A DNA stretch of 64,000 bases from Gaeumannomyces sp. JS-464 (lineage: Eukaryota; Ascomycota; Sordariomycetes; Magnaporthales; Magnaporthaceae). This document shows positions 57,222 to 64,000 of the stretch, in pieces. Each line of letters starts with the position of its first letter. Position 1 is the first letter of the stretch. A program made the position numbers and the translations under genes. Where the stretch lies: contig NGZR01000010.1 of assembly GCA_002197995.1 (NCBI GenBank), forward strand, positions 44,061-108,060, given 5' to 3'. A model generated the notes under the pieces. It made no database searches and was not told the DNA's origin. It was given only the letters and a program-made list of their open reading frames with translations.

Positions 57222-59082
57222 ACGTGGTCCATTAACGAGTCGCGCATATCACCAAATCGCGCATTTTCCATCGCGACACGCGTTTCCCATTTCCAACTTC
57301 AATTTTTTAATAACCATAAATAGCATCGACATTAAAAAAAACTAGGATTATTTTTGCTATGCAAGCAATCTAATTTACTTGTGGATTAAATTTGCGTTCG
57401 GCAGCTAAAATTTACGATATTTCTAAATCCACCATGCGCGACCGACGCGCCGACCGATTTGCTCGACGCGATAGCATGCCTAAATTACGGAAATTAACGA
57501 AATTCGAAAAGGAAGCGCTTGTTAAATACATATTTAAGCTAAACTTTCGCGCATTTCCTCCCCGGCCTTTTGGTATTAAAAATATAGCCAACCGACTGCT
57601 CGCCGAACGCAACGCGGGCACCGTCGGCAAATGCTAAGTCGAAAAGTTCGTTAAACGCCGCGCAAAGCTTAGCACGCGTTAAATTCGAAAGTACGACTAC
57701 CAAAAGGCCAAATGCGAAAATCCTAAGCTCGTATTTGCGTGGTTTAACCTTATACGAAACACTATAGCCAAATATAGCATCCTAAATAACGACATTTACA
57801 ACTTCGATAAAACCGGCTTTTTTATAAGCATAATCGCCGCCGTTATAGTTATTATAACGTTAAAAGGCCGTAGTAAAGCAAAGCTAATCCAATTTGGCAA
57901 CCGGAAATGGGCTACAGTTATCCAAAAGGTTAACTATTACGGTTAAGCGGTTTTTCCTTTCATTATCGTTAAAAAGCAGTACTATTTGGCCAATTGGTAT
58001 TCGGAAACCGACCTTCCACGTAATTAGGTTATCGCAATAAACGCTAACGGGTAAACTACGAACAAACTCGGCCTGAAATAAATTCGGCATTTCGATAAAC
58101 ACATTGCAGCTCGTTTTACAAGGTCCCATTATTTATTAATGCTAAACGGCTACGAAAGCTACCACTCGACGGATTTCGAGCTTTATTGCTAAAAACATAA
58201 CATCGTTACGCTTTGCATGCTTTCGCATTCGTTTTACTTCTTTTAACCGCTTAACGTTAAATGTTTTAGCCCGTTAAAAAAGGCGTACGGTTAATAAATT
58301 AAAAACTTAATAAAGTCGCACGTTAACCACGTAATTAAAGTCGAGTTCCTTTCGGCGTTTAAAGCGGCATTTTTTAACTTTATAACCGAAAAAAACATTT
58401 AAAAAGGTTTTCGAAAAGCTGGCCTTACTTTTTTTAATCCGGATTTAATTTTGGAAAAGCTAAATGTAAAGCTACGAACTTTAACTCCCTCGAAAAAGCT
58501 TTTAAACGACGCCGAACTTTGGACTTTTAAAACGCCCTAAACAGCTAAAAACGTAACTTCGCAATCCGAACACATTAAAACTCGGATTTCCAATTATCGA
58601 AGCAGCTTTCCGACACCCATGCTAACGGTTGTAAACCAGCTAACGAAAAGAGCCAAAACAATTATGCATCGGGTTAACCTTTTGGAAAAAAAGTGCTTTA
58701 AGCTATGAAAGGCGAACGAAGCATTAAACAAACGCCGAAAGGCCAAAAAAACACGTATTAAGCTAAAAAGGTTACTTACTATAAACGAGGTACGAAATGT
58801 TTTAAACCAGTAAAAGCTAAATGGATAGCTATAGCAAAAAATACGCGATTATAAGGGTTAAAAAAAAAGGGCGATAATAACTCGTCGGCGATATGGCACT
58901 TACGGCAAAACCGAACACAATGCGCGCATTTATTAGGAAAAAGTAAAAATGTCCGATATATATAGTTCCGAATAGTTTAAATGGATTTTTGGCGTTATTA
59001 GGTTGGCATGCGCGTCGATTAACCGGAGGTCGGGTGTGGGTGCGCGATTCGGTAATATGCGCGATTTACTAATGGATTACGT
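57222..59082 (+). mobile_element. pogo/Fot1-type element, 1,861 bp, in copia-A2
   Basis: Inverted ends ACGTGGTCCATTAACGAGTC (left) and the complement of ACGTAATCCATTAGTAAATC (right) are flanked by TA (57220-57221, 59083-59084). The corresponding site in copia-A1 (near 54840-54855) is empty with a single TA. The length is identical to the element at 45675-47535. Confidence 0.9.
57380..58810 (+). pseudogene. pogo/Fot1-type transposase relic
   Basis: Helix-turn-helix start AAKIYDISKSTMRDRRADRF, then KLTKFEKEALVKYI. Catalytic core: IYNFDKTGFFIS (first Asp kept), LNGYESYHSTDFELYC (Asp to Asn at the second acid; family DGYESHHS), and QPLNVKCFSPLKKAYG after FYFF (third Asp to Asn; family QPLDV). 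Several TAA/TAG stops. Inactivated by RIP at two of three catalytic acids. Confidence 0.85.
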
Positions 59083-59508
59083 TAATAGGAAGTGGGGCAA
59101 TTTTTGGTTAAACGCTCGTGGGATTAAGTAATGCTGGATTAAATGCGCATAATAGCAGTAAATAAACTTAATAAAGATTTATTAAGCCGTGTGCGTGCTA
59201 ATTGGTGTAATAGGAAAAAGCAAATCGAAAGGATAACTTAAAAAGCTTGGGATATTTTAAAAGCCGTAAGTTTTAATCGTTATAATTTGAAATTTAATTT
59301 TTACAATTATAAATATCGATATCCCCGCTGTTTGCCTGCCTGTTTGCCGATTTTTGCTTTACTATTTTGCTGCTCGACTAATTACCGCGATGGTGTTCAT
59401 TCGTTTTAAAAGAGCTAGCAAAGGCAAATCCGTTAAAAAAGGTTAAGTTAGCGTTAAAACGGTCCCAAACAATGGCGTTAAAAAAACTCGTGCTAAAAAG
59501 GGAAAAGG

Positions 59509-60498
59509 NGGCTTTTTGGTTTAGCTTTTTAAAAATCGTTACGAGCGTTAAATTAAAAACGTAAGCTGTATCGAACCCGCTAACCATTTCGTAAATCTCA
59601 CTTGCGAAAGCGCTTTTCGTAACCCTTTTGCATTTAACTAACGTCCAATGCAAAATGTTTTCGATTAGCTAAAAGCTGGTTTTTTAATCGTCGGGTTTTT
59701 TATTGCTTAATATAATTACAAACCCGATTTGTAAATTTAAGTTTGGATTGTTTGCGAATAATCCGTTTACGAAAACGTAAAGGTTGGTTTTTTTCAAATT
59801 TAATAAAACGTATTTTAGCCTTTTTTAAGCGTTATCGATTTACCATTTGATTTTTTTGTTTAGCTTAACCACGTTTTTTTATCCCGGGTTTTTAGCTTGC
59901 GCCGTTACGAAATAGTCGAATGCGGCTTTCGATTGGCATATGGAACTAATATATGCGTTTCGAGCTTTTTAAACGATATACTTATAATTTAGGCTTTTTA
60001 AATCGGTTTTTATTAGCTTAAGCCTTTTACCTTGTTTTTTTTGTCGAATTTCGAGCTTATAATTTCTTATTAGAATTTTGCACCCGTTAAAGTCGGCTTC
60101 GTTTCCCGGTTTAAAAATCGATTTCGGTTTTACACGAAAGCTTGCTTTTTAAATCGCTAATTTTTTTTTTATTAAAAAGTTCGGATTTTTAAAATTTAAA
60201 ATGTCGTTTATTTGCATGCTTACGATTTTAAAGCTTTATCCGTTTTCCGAAATAAGTAAGCAAAAATCGTAGCTTAACGTTTAACAATTTAAGCGCTTTT
60301 TATAGTGCTTTTAATAGGTAACGAACTAATGCAAGCCTAATTCCGCGATCCCGTAAAAAGGCTTAATCATTTTAAGCAATGTGCCCGGTTTAAACCATGT
60401 TAACAACTTTTTAAGTAAGCGCAGGAAAACGTTTTTTTGCAATTTTAATTTTAATTGGGTATACGTTTAGCTAATATTTCGGATTATTAAATTAAACN
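59509..60498 (-). other. Misplaced copia-A segment between two single Ns
   Basis: Single Ns at 59509 and 60498 bound 988 bp that are the inverted, diverged counterpart of about 52370-53355 of copia-A1 (RNase H end). In a colinear copia-A2 this piece should follow the right end of the window (position 64000 corresponds to about 53359). Confidence 0.85.
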
Positions 60499-62937
60499 TA
60501 AATGCTCGTTTTCCAAATCCCGGGATTTTATAATACTAATAACAAAGGAATCCGGATTTAGTAATTTGCTTTAAAAACAAAGGAAAAAAAGGCAAAAGGA
60601 TTATATTAAATATCGGTAAAAATTATAAATAAAAACTGTAAATAGGAATAACGTGGTCCATTAACGAGTCGCGCATATCACCAAATCGCGCATTTTCCAT
60701 CGCGACACGCGTTTCCCATTTCCAACTTCAATTTTTTAATAACCATAAATAGCATCGACATTAAAAAAAACTAGGATTATTTTTGCTATGCAAGCAATCT
60801 AATTTACTTGTGGATTAAATTTGCGTTCGGCAGCTAAAATTTACGATATTTCTAAATCCACCATGCGCGACCGACGCGCCGACCGATTTGCTCGACGCGA
60901 TAGCATGCCTAAATTACGGAAATTAACGAAATTCGAAAAGGAAGCGCTTGTTAAATACATATTTAAGCTAAACTTTCGCGCATTTCCTCCCCGGCCTTTT
61001 GGTATTAAAAATATAGCCAACCGACTGCTCGCCGAACGCAACGCGGGCACCGTCGGCAAATGCTAAGTCGAAAAGTTCGTTAAACGCCGCGCAAAGCTTA
61101 GCACGCGTTAAATTCGAAAGTACGACTACCAAAAGGCCAAATGCGAAAATCCTAAGCTCGTATTTGCGTGGTTTAACCTTATACGAAACACTATAGCCAA
61201 ATATAGCATCCTAAATAACGACATTTACAACTTCGATAAAACCGGCTTTTTTATAAGCATAATCGCCGCCGTTATAGTTATTATAACGTTAAAAGGCCGT
61301 AGTAAAGCAAAGCTAATCCAATTTGGCAACCGGAAATGGGCTACAGTTATCCAAAAGGTTAACTATTACGGTTAAGCGGTTTTTCCTTTCATTATCGTTA
61401 AAAAGCAGTACTATTTGGCCAATTGGTATTCGGAAACCGACCTTCCACGTAATTAGGTTATCGCAATAAACGCTAACGGGTAAACTACGAACAAACTCGG
61501 CCTGAAATAAATTCGGCATTTCGATAAACACATTGCAGCTCGTTTTACAAGGTCCCATTATTTATTAATGCTAAACGGCTACGAAAGCTACCACTCGACG
61601 GATTTCGAGCTTTATTGCTAAAAACATAACATCGTTACGCTTTGCATGCTTTCGCATTCGTTTTACTTCTTTTAACCGCTTAACGTTAAATGTTTTAGCC
61701 CGTTAAAAAAGGCGTACGGTTAATAAATTAAAAACTTAATAAAGTCGCACGTTAACCACGTAATTAAAGTCGAGTTCCTTTCGGCGTTTAAAGCGGCATT
61801 TTTTAACTTTATAACCGAAAAAAACATTTAAAAAGGTTTTCGAAAAGCTGGCCTTACTTTTTTTAATCCGGATTTAATTTTGGAAAAGCTAAATGTAAAG
61901 CTACGAACTTTAACTCCCTCGAAAAAGCTTTTAAACGACGCCGAACTTTGGACTTTTAAAACGCCCTAAACAGCTAAAAACGTAACTTCGCAATCCGAAC
62001 ACATTAAAACTCGGATTTCCAATTATCGAAGCAGCTTTCCGACACCCATGCTAACGGTTGTAAACCAGCTAACGAAAAGAGCCAAAACAATTATGCATCG
62101 GGTTAACCTTTTGGAAAAAAAGTGCTTTAAGCTATGAAAGGCGAACGAAGCATTAAACAAACGCCGAAAGGCCAAAAAAACACGTATTAAGCTAAAAAGG
62201 TTACTTACTATAAACGAGGTACGAAATGTTTTAAACCAGTAAAAGCTAAATGGATAGCTATAGCAAAAAATACGCGATTATAAGGGTTAAAAAAAAAGGG
62301 CGATAATAACTCGTCGGCGATATGGCACTTACGGCAAAACCGAACACAATGCGCGCATTTATTAGGAAAAAGTAAAAATGTCCGATATATATAGTTCCGA
62401 ATAGTTTAAATGGATTTTTGGCGTTATTAGGTTGGCATGCGCGTCGATTAACCGGAGGTCGGGTGTGGGTGCGCGATTCGGTAATATGCGCGATTTACTA
62501 ATGGATTACGTTAATAGGAAGTGGGGCAATTTTTGGTTAAACGCTCGTGGGATTAAGTAATGCTGGATTAAATGCGCATAATAGCAGTAAATAAACTTAA
62601 TAAAGATTTATTAAGCCGTGTGCGTGCTAATTGGTGTAATAGGAAAAAGCAAATCGAAAGGATAACTTAAAAAGCTTGGGATATTTTAAAAGCCGTAAGT
62701 TTTAATCGTTATAATTTGAAATTTAATTTTTACAATTATAAATATCGATATCCCCGCTGTTTGCCTGCCTGTTTGCCGATTTTTGCTTTACTATTTTGCT
62801 GCTCGACTAATTACCGCGATGGTGTTCATTCGTTTTAAAAGAGCTAGCAAAGGCAAATCCGTTAAAAAAGGTTAAGTTAGCGTTAAAACGGTCCCAAACA
62901 ATGGCGTTAAAAAAACTCGTGCTAAAAAGGGAAAAGG
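60499..62937 (+). repeat. Second, apparently identical copy of 57070-59508 (offset 3,429 bp)
   Basis: It includes the pogo element again (60651-62511) and flanking copia-A sequence. I saw no differences in the stretches compared, whereas every other repeat pair here is heavily diverged. It begins right after the N at 60498, and the match ends exactly where the first copy meets the N at 59509. Most likely an assembly duplication. Confidence 0.85.
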
Positions 62938-63604
62938 TAAATCCTTTGCTCGCCCGCGCTTTGCAAAGGGCAAACAAAAATCGTTTTTATGCTTAAATTG
63001 CTTTAACTTTCTTTTAGCCGGCAAGTTCGATAAAATTAGGTGCTTTAACACCGAGCCGGTTGGTAACCGTTGCTGGTTTTATGCTTTTGGTTATTCGTGC
63101 TAACCGGTGTAAATAATCTTTTAAGCTTTAATTTGCTAATCTTTTGCGCTAATAACCGGTAGTTTTAAAATCGCAATAGTTTTAACCAAAAAGTTTATAA
63201 TTAAATATTTTCGTAAAACTATTATTAATAAGGTATAATAGCTGATTTTTTGTTTAGCTGCTCCCGTGTTTTGTTAACCGTGTTTTCGCTATTTTTAAAA
63301 TTTCGCGAAATGGCGCACTATTATTAAATGCATAATCCTTTTTAAAAAGGAGGAATAGGCCGGTAAGGTTAACGCTAATTTTATTAAAATAAGTGCTATT
63401 AAGCGGAAAGCGGCGGGCCGCGCTGCCGTTTAGCGTATGTTTAATGCGGCGTTTTTAAAAGCAAAGGACAGCTTATTTGGAGCTTTTAATAATAACGAGG
63501 ATAAGGACGAAAAGATGCCCGAAAAGGGAAAAAAGGATAAAAGTGCTAGTAATGTCGATAAATAAGCTGGTAATATGTCCGGCAATGGTAAAGGTTTTTC
63601 CTAA
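62819..63604 (+). pseudogene. Antisense ORF of copia-A2: 261-codon Cys-cluster protein (RIP-broken)
   Basis: ATG at 62819 (MVFIRFKRASKGKSVKKG), in frame without any frameshift to TAA at 63602-63604. There are 12 internal stops, all TAA or TAG. One of them (63101-63103) is still CAG in copia-A1, direct evidence that the frame was once open. Features: basic N terminus; Cys cluster LCLNCFNFLLAGKFDKIRC, GNRCWFYAFGYSC; middle ITGSFKIAIVLTKKF; C-terminal charged region (ISAIKRKAAGRAAV, RMFNAAFLKAKDSLFGAFNN, EKMPEKGKKDK). It runs opposite to copia-A2 gag-pol. Cys spacing C-X2-C-X13-C-X9-C, then probably X2-C-X5-C, resembles a zinc cluster. Function unknown. Confidence 0.68.
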
Positions 63605-64000
63605 AGCTTAAAATAATCGTTCGTAGGATCGTTTTCCGGTTGTTTTAGCGTTTTAGTAATTTCGTTTTTTTTAGTTACATCGTTAGCCATTTTTAGGTTA
63701 TAACAAATCGATTTTAACCGCTTTCCCTCGCTTTTTTTTATTGTTTTTCGCGTTTTACTTAACCTTCGATTCGTACCGTTATCGTATTGCTTGTAATTAA
63801 ATTTTTTAAAGCTTTGTTTAACTAATTTTTAATTATCGCGTTTACCGGATTATTTGATTTTGCGATCCAGCGAATTTCGTTAATTTCGCGGCTTTCGTAG
63901 GATTTTTTAAATGCTATAACATCGATTATAAGCTTTTTTTTGCTATTATACCTAATTATACGAGGTATTAATATAGCGAAAAGCTATCGGTGCAAATTAT

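Larger units (their letters stand above)
56802..64000 (-). mobile_element. Copia-A2, inverted, extends beyond the window
   Basis: The LTR at 56802-57037 is the reverse complement of the copia-A LTR; from there the sequence mirrors copia-A1 from 55026 downward, reaching the RNase H region at 64000. A pogo element is inserted at 57222-59082. The stretch 59509-60498 and the second copy of 57070-59508 at 60499-62937 do not fit a colinear element and look like assembly errors. Confidence 0.8.

Overview
The window is nuclear DNA of a filamentous ascomycete (Pezizomycotina, probably a Sordariomycete; I cannot place it more precisely). The grounds are genes with 52-67 bp GT-AG (once GC-AG) introns, a Zn2Cys6 regulator, a fungal PKS-NRPS with a stand-alone enoyl reductase, and AT-rich repeats whose reading frames are broken by C-to-T / G-to-A changes of the RIP (repeat-induced point mutation) type. 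It has two compartments: a GC-rich gene island (about 1.8-22.6 kb) and a RIP-degraded transposon island (about 22.7-64 kb), with a small degraded flank at 0-1.8 kb.

Gene island. A six-exon Zn2Cys6 regulator (2039-4652, +) lies tail-to-tail with a six-exon, 3,944-residue hybrid PKS-NRPS (17733-5606, -; KS-AT-DH-MT-KR-ACP-C-A-T-R). A trans-acting enoyl reductase (21540-22604, +) is divergent from it. Together they form a minimal cluster of the kind that makes reduced polyketides fused to one amino acid and released by a C-terminal reductase. The synthase has no ER domain, so the separate enoyl reductase should supply that activity. No P450, hydrolase, Diels-Alderase or transporter gene is in view. 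LINE 3' ends sit on both sides of the synthase gene in inverted orientation. One of them is fused in frame to a truncated pogo-type transposase and lies in the divergent promoter between synthase and enoyl reductase.

Transposon island. Two nests can be resolved by target-site duplications (TSDs). First nest: an unclassified TIR element (22688-32708) holds a LINE-type 3' end, which holds a chromodomain Ty3/gypsy element (G1, 23966-32101), which holds a 730-bp TRIM (30765-31494). Second nest: two tandem gypsy copies share a middle LTR (G2/G3, 37608 onward); G3 is split by two Ty1/copia elements in opposite orientation (copia-A1 45505-55262; copia-A2 56802 to beyond the window), and each carries a 1,861-bp pogo element. 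Between the nests are a second TRIM, solo LTRs, a copia-B relic and inverted fragments.

Most unusual observations: (1) the DDE-LINE chimeric ORF; (2) an antisense-strand ORF between pol and the 3' LTR in two unrelated LTR-retrotransposon superfamilies here, each encoding a Cys-cluster protein; (3) TRIM elements with perfect or RIP-compatible 5-bp TSDs; (4) an almost certainly artefactual 3.4-kb tandem duplication bounded by single Ns near the right end.
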